Assembly: GCA_036387335.1 (NCBI GenBank)
Contig: DASVTZ010000110.1
Span: 1-64,000, forward strand
Reading direction: 5' to 3'
DNA: 64,000 bases
From: Longimicrobium sp.
Lineage (GTDB): Bacteria; Gemmatimonadota; Gemmatimonadetes; Longimicrobiales; Longimicrobiaceae
The notes under the pieces were generated by a model, which was not told the origin of the DNA, did not search any database, and saw nothing but the letters and a program-made list of their open reading frames with translations. Both the position numbers and the translations under genes were made by a program. Shown here one piece after another: positions 28,872 to 38,683 of the stretch (within the stretch, counting starts at the first letter, position 1; every line of letters begins with the position of its first letter).

Positions 28872-29563
28872 CGGCCGACGTCCCGCAGGACGATGGTGCG
28901 CTCGCCGCGCCAGATGCCGTCGGGACCCCGCGTGAGCCGCACGATGCCGGAGCCGCCTCGATTCCGCACCTGCGCGCGGTAGGTGGGGGTGACGCGCGGG
29001 TCGCCCTCGAACACGAAGTCATCGATGTACCCCTCCGCGCCCCGGCCCTCCTGCACGGTGGCGTGGATGTGCGCGGGGTCCAGCCGGCCGGGGTAGTGCC
29101 CGGGGCGGAGGGTGGCGACGCAGTAGCGGCCCTGCGCGTCGGTGCGCAGCCAGCCCCGAAGGTAGCCGTGGCGGCGGCCGTTACCCGTCTCGTCGCCGCG
29201 TAGCGCGTAGACGCCGGCGGCGTTGGTCTGGTAGAGATAGAGGAGGACCCCCGCGGCAGGGGTGCGCCCGTCCGCGCGCAGCACCCTGCCGGTGAGGACG
29301 AGCGGCTCGCCGGGCTCCGCGTGGTCCGCCAGGCGCACGGCCCAGGAGAGCCGCGACGGCGCCTCGGGAGCACCGCACCACTCGCACGGCGGTGGATCGC
29401 GCCGCAGCGCCGCCAGGACGCGATTGCGCGGCGCGTTGACGGCGGCGACCGCGCCGGGGCAGCCGGGCTTCAGCAGGGGGATGGAGCGATCGGGGAGGGC
29501 GTCGGACGACGGCGATGCGGATGCCAGCGTCGCGAGGAACAGGGCGGGGAAGAGGTTCGGCAT
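28868..29563 (-). CDS. Secreted intradiol ring-cleavage dioxygenase-like protein
   Basis: 231 residues. The ATG at 29563 gives a signal peptide (MPNLFPALFLATLASASP). The domain resembles the catechol-dioxygenase core: GRVLRADGRTPAAGVLLYLY, TDAQGRYCVATLRPGHYPGR and AHIHATVQEG, with Tyr and His residues in the positions that hold iron. It lacks the N-terminal helical dimerisation domain of true catechol 1,2-dioxygenases. Extracytoplasmic proteins of this kind are common in this sort of bacterium and their substrates are unknown. It overlaps the downstream YceI gene by four bases. Confidence 0.8.
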   Translation of the reverse strand: MPNLFPALFLATLASASPSSDALPDRSIPLLKPGCPGAVAAVNAPRNRVLAALRRDPPPCEWCGAPEAPSRLSWAVRLADHAEPGEPLVLTGRVLRADGRTPAAGVLLYLYQTNAAGVYALRGDETGNGRRHGYLRGWLRTDAQGRYCVATLRPGHYPGRLDPAHIHATVQEGRGAEGYIDDFVFEGDPRVTPTYRAQVRNRGGSGIVRLTRGPDGIWRGERTIVLRDVGR

Positions 29564-29672
29564 TGTGGGGCTCCTGCTCGGGAGACGATCCGCGGACATT
29601 CACCGCGGAGGCGGGACGGTTGTCCCGCTCTCCCATACAGGTTGCGCCGACTCCGGTTGTGTTAGCGGCGGG

Positions 29673-30632
29673 CTACCAGAGCAGCCCCAGCTTGCGCTGC
29701 CACAGCTCCAGCGCGCGCCCGTCCAGCCGCAGCGTGGCGGCGCGATCCTCCCCCGCCGGCAGCGACGACACGGCGGCGAGACGATCGTACACGCGCCCAC
29801 GCTCGGCGGCGGGTACGCGCTGGAGGAGGTGCCAGAGCATTGGCGCGGCGTCCAGTCCTGCCGCGCCGGCGAGCGCCACGTCCAGGTCGGCGCGCCTAAA
29901 AGTGCCGAAGTCCATCGCCGCCAGCGCGTTCCGCAGCGGCGCAGGGCTCCCGGCCGGGAACGGGGTGCCGGGGCCGCGGCCGGGGCGCATCAACGCCACG
30001 CTTCCGGCGGGGACCACCGAGCGGCGGCCCCCGTTCACCAGCTCCACGTAGCCGGACGTCACGCGGATCTGGCCGGATCCGTCGTCGTCCACCGTCAGCA
30101 GGTAGGCGCACCCCAGGTCCACGGCGAGCGCCGCGGGCGTCTCCACCATGAAGACTCGGGGCGGCGACCACACCTTCGCGTCGATGGTGCCCCGGCGCAA
30201 CGCCATGCGGTGCTCCCCGCGGCGCGAGCGGAGCGCCGAGAGGAGGCTGTTCGGACCCACCTCCGCGAAGCCGATCCCGCCCAGCTCAACGCGGGCGCGG
30301 GATCGCGCGTCCGTCTCCAGCCACCTCCCCGGACGCAGGCGCTCCTCGCCATCGACACGTCCGCCATCCACGCGCGGCGCTCCGACCAGCCCCGCCACCT
30401 GCCATCCGTGAGGATCGTCGCGCAGCCACATCCGGCCTCCAAAGATCGCCAGCAGCAGCGTGGCGGCCATCGCGAGCGGCGCCCACACGCGCGTGGGGAA
30501 GCGCCGCCGAGCGGCAGGCACAGCAAGGGCGCGCTCCTGGTACGCCAGCGGGCGGAGGAGGCGCTCCAGCTTCTCCACCTCCGCGTCCGGCCGGGCGGAC
30601 GGGTCCCACAGGTAGTCGTCGTGCTCAACCAT
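29673..30632 (-). CDS. FecR-like anti-sigma factor/membrane protein
   Basis: 319 residues. The start ATG at 30632 lies inside the end of the sigma-factor gene. A cytoplasmic N-terminus (MVEHDDYLWDPSARPDAEVE) is followed by one transmembrane helix (VWAPLAMAATLLLAIFGG) and a periplasmic FecR-type domain: RVELGGIGFAEVGPNSLL, IRVTSGYVELVNGGRRSVVP, AGSVALMRPG. It probably holds the co-encoded ECF sigma factor inactive until a signal arrives. The 8-base overlap with the sigma gene suggests matched production. Confidence 0.82.
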   Translation of the reverse strand: MVEHDDYLWDPSARPDAEVEKLERLLRPLAYQERALAVPAARRRFPTRVWAPLAMAATLLLAIFGGRMWLRDDPHGWQVAGLVGAPRVDGGRVDGEERLRPGRWLETDARSRARVELGGIGFAEVGPNSLLSALRSRRGEHRMALRRGTIDAKVWSPPRVFMVETPAALAVDLGCAYLLTVDDDGSGQIRVTSGYVELVNGGRRSVVPAGSVALMRPGRGPGTPFPAGSPAPLRNALAAMDFGTFRRADLDVALAGAAGLDAAPMLWHLLQRVPAAERGRVYDRLAAVSSLPAGEDRAATLRLDGRALELWQRKLGLLW

Positions 30633-31287
30633 CGAAACCTCCAAGCTCTTCCCTGAGCTGTTTCATGCCGCGATGCAGGTTCACCCGCACCGATCCGGGA
30701 GTGAGCCCCGTGCGCTCGGCGATCTCGGCGCCGCTCATCCCTTCCACCAGGCGCAGCACGAGCGGCTCGCGGTACGCTTCCGGGAGCCGGTGGATCGCCG
30801 CGAGTACGTCCTCCACCTTCAACTCGCCGGCCGACGGTGCCGCGGCCGGATCGGGGACGTCGTCCTCGAGCGCCACCAGCCTGCGCCCGCCGCGGTGCAG
30901 CATGCGCGCGCGGTTGCGGGCGATGGCGGCGATCCACTTCACGAACGCCGCCGGCTCGCGCAGCGTGTGCATCCGCGCCAGCGCGGCGAGGAAGACGTCC
31001 TGCACCAGGTCTTCCGCCTCCTGCCGCGGCGCGTGGGCCAGCAGGATGCCGTGCACCAGCCGGCCGTGCAGCCGGTACAGCTCCGCGAAGGCTCCGCGGT
31101 CGCCCCCCTGCGCGGCGCGGACCAGCGCGTCGTCCACCCCCGCGGCGGGCTCGGCGCGCAGGCGGGCGAACGGGTTCAGCCCCACGCGTACCGGCGTATG
31201 GACGGAGAGCGCCTCATCCACCCGCCGCTCCTCGTAAGTCCGTGCGGACCATGCCACCTCCGGAAAGCCGGGAAAGCCGCCATGCAC
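30625..31287 (-). CDS. ECF-type RNA polymerase sigma factor
   Basis: 220 residues. Region 2 is visible as DRGAFAELYRLHGRLVHGIL and EAEDLVQDVFLAALARM. Region 4 is LPEAYREPLVLRLVEGMSGA then EIAERTGLTPGSVRVNLHRG. About 55 residues precede region 2, more than usual; the only ATG that keeps the frame is at 31287, so either the extension is real or a GTG start within it is used. The downstream, overlapping gene encodes a FecR-like membrane protein, its probable anti-sigma partner. Confidence 0.88.
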   Translation of the reverse strand: MHGGFPGFPEVAWSARTYEERRVDEALSVHTPVRVGLNPFARLRAEPAAGVDDALVRAAQGGDRGAFAELYRLHGRLVHGILLAHAPRQEAEDLVQDVFLAALARMHTLREPAAFVKWIAAIARNRARMLHRGGRRLVALEDDVPDPAAAPSAGELKVEDVLAAIHRLPEAYREPLVLRLVEGMSGAEIAERTGLTPGSVRVNLHRGMKQLREELGGFDG

Positions 31288-31371
31288 CCTCGTATTGTCT
31301 AAGATGCACTTCCGCCGCGGATGTTAACCGGAGACCAGAGATGCTCGGCGAGAACGGCAACTGCTTGGCTC

Positions 31372-31405
31372 ACACAGAGCCACAGAGACACAGAGGAGAC
31401 GAAAG
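31372..31405. repeat. Dispersed intergenic repeat, family B (partial)
   Basis: CTCACACAGAGCCACAGAGA followed by CACAGAGGAGACGA; one half of the palindromic element seen at 15866-15935. Confidence 0.65.
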
Positions 31406-31469
31406 GAAAGGGGGTGTGGGTCCCGCTGCACGGGAGTTTTGCCCGCGGAAGGCAGTGTCCGAACCGAGC

Positions 31470-31730
31470 TCAGAGGTCACCTTCGACTTCCCAGTCCTCG
31501 CCGATCGGAGCTATAAGGTCCTCGCGGGTGACCGAGATGACGCCGCGCGACCTCCCGACGAAGGGGCGCAATCCCTCCCCTACAGGCGCGAGCTTCGCAA
31601 CAGGTCGGTTACGCTTGAAGATGATGAACTCCGCGCCGGTTTCTTCCACCTGGTCTATCAGCTTCAGGCAGATGGCTTCGAATTCCCCGGCCTGAACCTG
31701 CCGGCGGCCACGGATCGTTTCCGTCGACAG
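31470..31730 (-). CDS. Phd/YefM-type antitoxin, apparently without a toxin
   Basis: 86 codons reading QVQAGEFEAICLKLIDQVEE, then TGAEFIIFKRNRPVAKLAPV, the classic Phd/YefM antitoxin pattern, and an acidic C-terminus (IGEDWEVEGDL). No ATG or GTG fits. A CTG at 31730, preceded by AAGGAG four bases upstream and followed by STETIRG, looks like the start; a mutated ATG would give the same picture. Downstream DNA to the sigma gene is under 200 bases and is partly repeat, so the usual PIN or RelE toxin is missing. It is either a solitary antitoxin or a decayed module. Confidence 0.6.
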   Translation of the reverse strand: MSTETIRGRRQVQAGEFEAICLKLIDQVEETGAEFIIFKRNRPVAKLAPVGEGLRPFVGRSRGVISVTREDLIAPIGEDWEVEGDL

Positions 31731-31822
31731 ATCGCTCCTTGGCGACCGCCGAGTGTGCTCATGCCGATGTCGGCAGAAGCCACCGGGGCACCGCGCTGGT
31801 GCTACCTCCTCAGGACCACCCT

Positions 31823-33739
31823 CTATGCAAACGACCGGGGTGCGGCGCGCCGGCCGCGGACGTACACGTCGGAGCCGCGGACGGCGGCGACGGGCTTGCG
31901 TAGGTTCTTGAAGTTGCCCTCGAGCGTCAACACGACGGCGTTACCGGGGATGGGGATCTCCTGCACCAGCCGCTGCACGAGATTGGCCGCGTGGTTGCCG
32001 TGCTCCGCGCGCTTCCACGTCCAGTCGGGGACGACGGCGAGGATGTAGAGCGGGTGCTCGGGGAGGATCTTCACCTCCTTGCGCACCAGGAAGGCGCTGG
32101 CGACGTCGCGCTGGCGGCGCAGCGCTTCCTCGATCGCGCGCACGGCCTCGTCATCGAGCCCATGCGGAAGGAACACGTCGCGCGCGGACAGGGCGCCGGC
32201 GTTCCGCTCCTCCTGCGCGGCCGCCATCAGGTCCGCGTGCTCCTGCAGGCGCCGCCAGTACGCCTCCGCCTCCTCCACCCGGCCGGCGCGATGCAGAAAG
32301 GCGTGCGCTGCCGCGCATCCGGCGTGCACCAGACCGACCTCCGCCGCCATCGCCGACTCCAGGTGCCGGAGACCTTCCTCGTTCTCGCACTCCAGCAGCA
32401 TCTGACCCAGCATATAGCGGATCTGGGCGTCGGCGGGCTCGGCCTCAGCGAGATCGCGGAAGAGCGGGACCGCCGCCTCCGCACCGCGCAGGTTGGCGAC
32501 GGCGAACGCGCGCTCCTTCGCTTCGTCAGGCGTGAGCGACTCCGTCCGCGCTTCGAGCTCGGCCAGGCGCTCGGCGGCCTGCCGCGCCTGCTGGTGCTGG
32601 GCCGTCCAGCCACCCCTGATCTGCTCCAGCCATACCCGGTCCATACGGCGCAGGGCGTCATCGGCGGGGCGGCCCAGGTATGCCTCCGCGGCGCTCGGTA
32701 CCCCGTCGGCGGGCGCGATCAGCGCGGGCCCGGGCGCCACGCCCAGCGCGGCGATGCGCTCTCCTAGCTCGGGGTGGGTATCGCCGCTCCGCGTGGGGGC
32801 GTTCAGCGCCTGCGCCAGGAGGATCGCCGCTTCGGCTTCCGGCATGGGCGCGCGCAGGCTGCGGCCCATCGTGGTGAACGCGTCGGTGGGCGGCTCCGGC
32901 TCGGCGGCGGCGCGCTTCCACAGGGTGGGCCAAAAGGACTCCACGAGGTGCCGCGACCGCACCGCGATCCGCGCCAGCGCCGACGCCATCACCCCTGGAC
33001 CCACGAGCGCCGCCGCCCGAGCATCCGCCTCGAACTCCTGCGAGCGGGCCAGCACGAATGAGTACGCGGCGAAGCGGGGCGCGTACCAGGCGAAGAAGCG
33101 CTCGAAGATAAAGGTGGCGCCGTGCTCGTTCTGCCGAAGCTGCTCCAGGATGCGCGCCCAGGTGGCGCGGATGCGGTAGCTCCACGCGCCGCTGCGCCCG
33201 TGCGCGCGGGAGAGGTGCCCGAACTCGTGCGCCAGCACCGCGCGGAACTCGTCCGCGGGGAGTGCGTGCATCAGCGGCACGCCCAGCACCAGGTAGTTGC
33301 GGTGCCATCCGAACATCCCCAGCCGCGGCACCTGCGACACGGAGGCGTTGAAGTCGTCCGTCAGCAGCACGTGGTGGGCACGCGGCGCCTGCACCCCCTT
33401 TCGGATTGCATCCACCTCCGCGAAGAGCCGCGGCGCATCCGTGGGAGCCAGCTCCCTTCCCTGGGGCGGATCGATCCGCACCCACATCGCCCTGACGATC
33501 GTCCACACCAGCAGCCCGATCGGAATGGCGAGCTTGATGAGGAGCACCCACCCGCCATGCGCCGCCACCAGCGCGCCTACACCCAGGCCGAGCGCCACCA
33601 GCAGCGTGAGCACGGCGAAGACGTACACGTAGCCGAGCGCCCCGAAGAGGAGCACTCGCGCGCGGTACCTGCCCGGGTTCGCCCGAGCGACACGCTCCAG
33701 CCGTGCCACGTAGCTGTCGAATTCTGCGGAAGTCTGCAT
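31823..33739 (-). CDS. M48-family membrane metalloprotease with C-terminal repeat region
   Basis: 638 residues. Hydrophobic helices at ~30-100 (FGALGYVYVFAVLTLLVALG, then a second segment) anchor the protein. The zinc motif HEFGH sits in AVLAHEFGHLSRAHG, and the third ligand is the first Glu of RSQEFEADARAAAL. The C-terminal half (~370-560) has TPR-like helices (for example AVPLFRDLAEAEPADAQIRY), which may bind partners. It resembles HtpX/Ste24-like peptidases used in membrane protein quality control, but the long C-terminal region is not in those. It begins at the ATG at 33739. Confidence 0.87.
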   Translation of the reverse strand: MQTSAEFDSYVARLERVARANPGRYRARVLLFGALGYVYVFAVLTLLVALGLGVGALVAAHGGWVLLIKLAIPIGLLVWTIVRAMWVRIDPPQGRELAPTDAPRLFAEVDAIRKGVQAPRAHHVLLTDDFNASVSQVPRLGMFGWHRNYLVLGVPLMHALPADEFRAVLAHEFGHLSRAHGRSGAWSYRIRATWARILEQLRQNEHGATFIFERFFAWYAPRFAAYSFVLARSQEFEADARAAALVGPGVMASALARIAVRSRHLVESFWPTLWKRAAAEPEPPTDAFTTMGRSLRAPMPEAEAAILLAQALNAPTRSGDTHPELGERIAALGVAPGPALIAPADGVPSAAEAYLGRPADDALRRMDRVWLEQIRGGWTAQHQQARQAAERLAELEARTESLTPDEAKERAFAVANLRGAEAAVPLFRDLAEAEPADAQIRYMLGQMLLECENEEGLRHLESAMAAEVGLVHAGCAAAHAFLHRAGRVEEAEAYWRRLQEHADLMAAAQEERNAGALSARDVFLPHGLDDEAVRAIEEALRRQRDVASAFLVRKEVKILPEHPLYILAVVPDWTWKRAEHGNHAANLVQRLVQEIPIPGNAVVLTLEGNFKNLRKPVAAVRGSDVYVRGRRAAPRSFA

Positions 33740-33822
33740 GTGGATCGGTCGAGTCGCGCGTCGTGCGTTGGGCTAACTGCGCGAAAAAACAGCGAAGTCA
33801 CACTGCTGCCGGGGTGCTAACG

Positions 33823-33987
33823 TCAGTACTCCGGCCAGCCGGCCAGATCCGCCGGGAGCCCCTCTTCCGCGAGCGCCCGCTCCTCGGCGGGATCGAGCTT
33901 CGCGCACTCGTCGTCGAAACGGGCGCGGCGAAGCGCAGCCTCTTTCTCAGAGACCAGGTCGGAATCAGGGGAGCGCGGATATCTCAA
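33823..33987 (-). CDS. Antitoxin-tail paralogue (54 residues), TTG start coupled to upstream gene
   Basis: Encodes MRYPRSPDSDLVSEKEAALR and continues RARFDDECAKLDPAEERALA to EEGLPADLAGWPEY. The last ~43 residues are nearly identical to those of the antitoxin at 34629-34838. A TTG at 33987 overlaps the TGA of the preceding small gene (TTGA), with GGGAG upstream, so translational coupling is plausible. No toxin gene follows. It may be a solitary antitoxin able to bind the nearby MazF, or a remnant of a duplicated module. Confidence 0.5.
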   Translation of the reverse strand: MRYPRSPDSDLVSEKEAALRRARFDDECAKLDPAEERALAEEGLPADLAGWPEY

Positions 33988-34160
33988 CTGTTTCTCCCGA
34001 GCCTGGGAACTCCGAGCTTCTTCACGGTGGTCGTGAGGTTCTGTTTCATGCGGTCCGAGAGCTCAATGCGCTCCACGCGGATCGCTGCCCCCTTCTGCGA
34101 CACCACTGTCGACTTGAATGCGGGCGATCCTCGCCGCTTCAGACGACCGATCTTGTTCAT
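33984..34160 (-). CDS. Small basic protein (58 residues) in the toxin-antitoxin region
   Basis: The ATG at 34160 gives MNKIGRLKRRGSPAFKSTVV and then IRVERIELSDRMKQNLTTTV, a positively charged peptide without membrane segments. It is followed by the antitoxin-tail gene in a TTGA overlap. It might be a DNA-binding half of a split antitoxin (a basic N-terminal part plus an acidic toxin-binding tail), but I do not recognise the family and this is only a suggestion. Confidence 0.4.
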   Translation of the reverse strand: MNKIGRLKRRGSPAFKSTVVSQKGAAIRVERIELSDRMKQNLTTTVKKLGVPRLGRNS

Positions 34161-34289
34161 CTCAGTACACCTCGTCGATGTAAAGAGGTAATCCCGCACA
34201 TGCCGTCAGGACCGATCCGCTGCACCTCTCCGCCAGTGACATCCGGTTCTTCGCCGCCTGCACGCACGGAACCTCCGCCATCGCCACGC

Positions 34290-34625
34290 TCACGCACGGA
34301 TGATCTCGTTCAGTCCAGCGATAACAAGCTCGATCTCTCGTCGGGACGCCTCGCCCAGCCGGTCGCTGATGCGCTCCACCGCGAGCACTCGCACCTGGCT
34401 GATCTTGACCCAGGACGGGCGCGGGAGTGTCGGCGCTTTGAGTGGCAGGCTGAGCGGGAAGCCCGCGCTTGGGGGCTGGCTCGTCAGTGCCACCGCGATC
34501 ACAGTCCCAGAACGCACGTTGAACGAGTCGCGGCTGAGGACGAGCACAGGACGACGGCCTGCCTGCTCCTGTCCACGCACCGGATCGAGCTCTGCCCAAC
34601 GGATCTCACCTCGGCGGATGATCAC
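34290..34625 (-). CDS. mazF: MazF/PemK-family toxin (endoribonuclease)
   Basis: 111 residues, GTG start at 34625. The SH3-like MazF fold is clear from RRGEIRWAELDPVRGQEQAG, RRPVLVLSRDSFN and GTVIAVALTSQPPS. MazF toxins cut mRNA at short sequence motifs and slow growth when the antitoxin is lost. The length is normal and nothing is truncated. The antitoxin gene ends three bases upstream, giving the usual antitoxin-then-toxin order. Confidence 0.88.
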   Translation of the reverse strand: MIIRRGEIRWAELDPVRGQEQAGRRPVLVLSRDSFNVRSGTVIAVALTSQPPSAGFPLSLPLKAPTLPRPSWVKISQVRVLAVERISDRLGEASRREIELVIAGLNEIIRA

Positions 34626-34628
34626 CGG

Positions 34629-34838
34629 TCAGTACTCCGGCCAGTCAACCAGATCCGCCGCGAGCCCCTCTTCCGCGAGCGCCCGCTCCTCGGCGGGATT
34701 GAGCTTCGCGCACTCGTCGTCGAACCGGGCGCAGCGAAGTGCAGCCTCCTCCTCAGAAGAGAACTGAGTGCGTCCGCCGCTTTCCACGCGGAGTTCATCC
34801 ACCGTGTCGACGGCCCGTGTCTGCTCTTGTCCCCGCAT
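34629..34838 (-). CDS. MazE-like antitoxin partner of MazF
   Basis: About 69 residues from the ATG at 34838, or fewer if a downstream GTG is used. The C-terminal part SSEEEAALRCARFDDECAKL to DLVDWPEY is acidic, as expected for a toxin-binding tail, and is shared with the paralogue at 33823-33987. The N-terminus contains MRGQEQTR, which resembles DPVRGQEQ of the MazF protein next door; the upstream DNA may therefore include a scrap of a second mazF gene rather than true antitoxin sequence. The start is therefore uncertain. It is placed directly before mazF. Confidence 0.6.
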   Translation of the reverse strand: MRGQEQTRAVDTVDELRVESGGRTQFSSEEEAALRCARFDDECAKLNPAEERALAEEGLAADLVDWPEY

Positions 34839-35034
34839 AGGGTCCACCTTGCCTAGGATTGTGTTTGCCTCGTCCTCGCGAACGCCACAGAAGCAACCTA
34901 AGCACATGTTCCAACTTCATCCAGGGGCGCCACTTAACCGGTTCGCGGGGTGGCTGATTCCAGGCGGCAGGCGCACTCTGAGGACCCGCAGTGCGACCAT
35001 ACGGCGCTCCAAGCACCAGTATCGCAGCCGCTCC

Positions 35035-35849
35035 TTACGCGGTCTCCGCCCACCACTGGCGGAGAAGGTTGCCGGCGACGCGCAGGCGGTACTCGGCGGT
35101 GGAGCGCACGTCATCGATGGGGCGGATCTCGGAGTTGAGGGCGCGGTGCGCGTCGTCGATGGAGCCGCCGTCGGCGAGGACGCGCTCGGTGGCGGGGGCG
35201 CGGACGACGGTGGCGGCCACGCTGCCGAACGCCACGCGCGGCTCGGGGCCGCGGACGCCCGCCATCACCACCTTGCTGATGGCCTGCGCGGCGCGCGTTC
35301 CCACCTTTCGGAACCACTGCGTGCCCTCGACGCGCGGGACCTCGATGGCGACGATCAGCTCGTCGGGGCGGATGACGGTGGCGCGGTAGCCGGTGTAGAG
35401 CTCCGTGATGGGGACGCGCCGCTCGCCCGACGCGCTGCGCAGCACGACGACGGCGTCCGCGACGGCGAGGACGGGGAGCGAGTCGCCGGCGGGGGAGCCG
35501 TTGGCGACGTTGCCGGCCAGGGTGCCGCGGTTCTGGATCTGCGCGCCGCCCACCTCGCGCGAGGCGGACACCAGCGCGGGGAGCCAGTCGTTCACGGCGT
35601 CGGAGCGTATCAGCTCCGTGTACGTGGTCAGCGCGCCGATGCGCAGCACGCCGTCCGCGGTGATGCCGCGCAGCTCGTCCAGCGCCCACAGGTTGAGGAA
35701 GCGCCGCGCCGGCGTCGTGCCGAAGTGCAGGTTCACGAAGACGTCCGTGCACCCCGCGATCGGCGTGCGCGGGCCGTCCTCGGCCAGGATGGCGAGCGCC
35801 TCGTCCAGCGTGCGCGGGTCGCGCAGGTCGAGCGGTGTGGTGGCGGTCT

Positions 35850-35853
<4 letters not shown>
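35035..35853 (-). CDS. Molybdenum hydroxylase, FAD-binding subunit (xanthine dehydrogenase type)
   Basis: 272 residues. FAD-binding motifs of the CoxM/XdhB family are visible: PIAGCTDVFVNLHFG near the N-terminus, RIGALTTYTELIRSD, and NRGTLAGNVANGSPAGDSLP. It accepts electrons from the iron-sulfur subunit and passes them to NAD or another acceptor. The ATG at 35853 overlaps the iron-sulfur gene by four bases, and the order large, iron-sulfur, FAD places all three subunits in one transcript. Purine context elsewhere in the window favours xanthine or hypoxanthine as substrate. Confidence 0.9.
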
Positions 35854-36262
<409 letters not shown>

Positions 36263-36278
<16 letters not shown>

Positions 36279-38380
36279 GCCACCTCCATGATGCTCTCCG
36301 GGACCGCGGGGATCGAGCGCACGTCCAGCCCGATGTGGCGGATGGCGTTGACGAGCGCGGGGGCGGGGCCGTCGATCGGCATCTCGCCCACGCCCTTGGC
36401 GCCAAAGGGGCCGTATCCGCTCGGATTCTCCAGCACGATGACGTCCATGCGCGGCGTGTCCAGCGTGGTGGGGATGGTGTAGTTGGTGAGCGTGGGGTTC
36501 GCCATCCCGCCGTCCTTCATCACCACGTTCTCGTTGAGCGCCCAGCCTACGCCCTGCGCCGTGCCGCCCTCGATCTGCCCCACGACCATCGACGGGTGGA
36601 TCGCCTTGCCGATCTCGTGGACGATGGTCATGCGCAGCGGCCTGACCTCGTAGGTGACCGGATCCAGCTCCACTTCGGCCACGTCGCAACCCCATCCGTA
36701 CGCGGCGTAGGCGTCGCCGGTGTACTCGGTGTCGTCCCAGGAGATCTCGTCCGGCTTCTGGAACTGCTTGGTGACGGAGAGCGGGCCGTGCTCGCGGACG
36801 TACTCGCCGGGCGTCATCACGCCGATCGTCTCGCGCATCTCCTCCGCGCAGCGCTGCAGGATCTTGCCGACCACCATGCAGGTGCGCGACGCGACGGTGG
36901 GGCCGCTGTCGGGCACCTGGTGCGTGTCCGGCTGCACGATCTCCACCTGCTCGTACGGGATGCCGAGCGCGTCCGCCACGATCTGCGCGTGCATGGTGCG
37001 CGTCCCCTGGCCCATCTCCACGCTCGCCACACGGATGCGCGCGCCGGTCTCCGTCGCCTCCAGCGTCGCCTTAGATGACAGGTAGATCTCGCCGCTCCCG
37101 GTGAAGCCGGAGCCGTGGAAGAAGAGCGAAAGGCCGATCCCCCGGTTGCTCCCGGCGTATTCGGCGCGCTTGCGATGGTAATCGGAGCGCTCCACACCGG
37201 CCTTCAGCGACTCCAGGGCGCTGCAGTCCTCGCCCATGATCTGGCCGGTGGCGCTGGTGTCGCCGGGGCGCAGCGCGTTCAGCTCGCGGAGGCGCACCGG
37301 GTCCATCCCCAGCGCCTCGGCGATGCGGTCCATGTGCACCTCGGTGGCGAACTGCGTCTGCGGCGCGCCGAAGCCGCGGAAGGCGCCGTTGGGCGGCGTG
37401 TTCGTCATCACCACGCGGCCCTCGATGCGCGTGTGGTCGCACCGGTACGGCCCCGCCGCGTGGATGCACCCGCGCGAAAGGACCACGGGGCTGAGCGTGA
37501 CGTAGGCGCCGCCGTCCATCAGCACGTCGATCTCCATGGCGACCAGGCGGCCGTCGTTCATCACGCCCGTGCGGTGGCGGATGATGGACGGGTGGCGCTT
37601 GGTGGTCGCGATCATGTCCTCCACGCGGTCGTACACCATCTTCACCGGCCGCCCCGCCTTTCGCGCCAGCAGCGATGCATGCCCGGCCAGGATGTTGGGA
37701 TACTCCTCCTTCCCCCCGAACCCGCCGCCCGTCTCCGTCTGCACCACACGCACCTGCCGGTCGCTCATCTGGAGGAGCGCCTTGATGGCCTTGTGCACGT
37801 AGTACGGGCACTGCATGGAGCCGTGGATGGTCATCCCGCCCGCCTCGGGAACGGCGATCACCCCGTTGGTCTCGATGTAGACGTGCTCCTGGTGGCCCGT
37901 GCGGTACGTCCCTTCCACGACCCGGTCCGCCGTTGCCATCGCCGCGTCCACGTCGCCTTTGCGGATGCGGATGGTCTTGAAGACGGTGGACGACTGCTCC
38001 GGGTCGAGCACGGGCTCCTCGGTGTCGTACTCGATGCGCACCTCGGCGGCCATCAGCCGCTCGCGGTCCTCGTGGGCCAGGAGGAGGATGGGCTCGGCGA
38101 AGTGGTTGATCTCCTCCGCCACCAGGAACGGCTGGTCGTCCTCGATGAGCGCCACGAAGTTGCAGCGCGGCCCGGGGATGTCGCGGTAGTCCACGACGGT
38201 GAAGCCCGCCGGATCGAAGTCCAGGCTGATGGAGCGGATGCGCCCCTTCGCGATCGTGGAGCGGATCGTCCGCCCGTAGATCATCCCCGGAAAGCTGAGG
38301 TCGTCCACGTACCGGGCGGCGCCGGTCGTCTTGGCCATCCCGTCTTTGCGCGATACGCTCCGGCCGACGGCTGGGGTCAT
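36263..38380 (-). CDS. Molybdenum hydroxylase, molybdopterin-binding catalytic subunit
   Basis: 705 residues from the ATG at 38380 (MTPAVGRSVSRKDGMAK). Family landmarks are GGGFGGKEEYPNILAGHA, FRGFGAPQTQFATEVHMD, EMGQGTRTMHAQIVADALG, and near the C-terminus GAKGVGEMPIDGPAPAL, whose Glu matches the catalytic base. It lacks the AYRCSFR-type active-site loop of aerobic CO dehydrogenase, so xanthine dehydrogenase or a related heteroaromatic hydroxylase is more likely. It overlaps the iron-sulfur gene. A deaminase gene lies divergently just upstream. The maturation gene xdhC is not seen. Confidence 0.9.
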
Positions 38381-38456
38381 GCGGGCCTGTGTGTAGAAAG
38401 GGCGGTGGGCGTGCTGTGGTACAAATAGCTGTTTTTCGCCGAACGGCAACTGCTGG

Positions 38457-38622
38457 GCTCACGCGGAGACGCGGAGACGCAGAGAGAAACCGCGAACCGC
38501 ATGGCTCACACAGAGACACAGAGACACAGAGGAAGAACGACAAGAGGGTTTCCTCCGTGGCTTTCAGCTTTTCTGTTGTTCCCTCCGCGGGCTCCGCGCC
38601 TCCGCGTGAGATTGCTGTTCGT
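38457..38622. repeat. Composite of dispersed repeat families A and B
   Basis: A family A half (TCACGCGGAGACGCGGAGAC), then a family B half (CTCACACAGAGACACAGAGA), then the inverted family A end (GCGCCTCCGCGTGAGATTGC). Two element types are nested in the divergent promoter region between the dehydrogenase and deaminase genes. Confidence 0.75.
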
Positions 38623-38683
38623 GTGTCCGCGGGCTATGGTTCGAAAAGGGCAGCTCATCCGCCACCTCTCTCAGACTCGCCTC

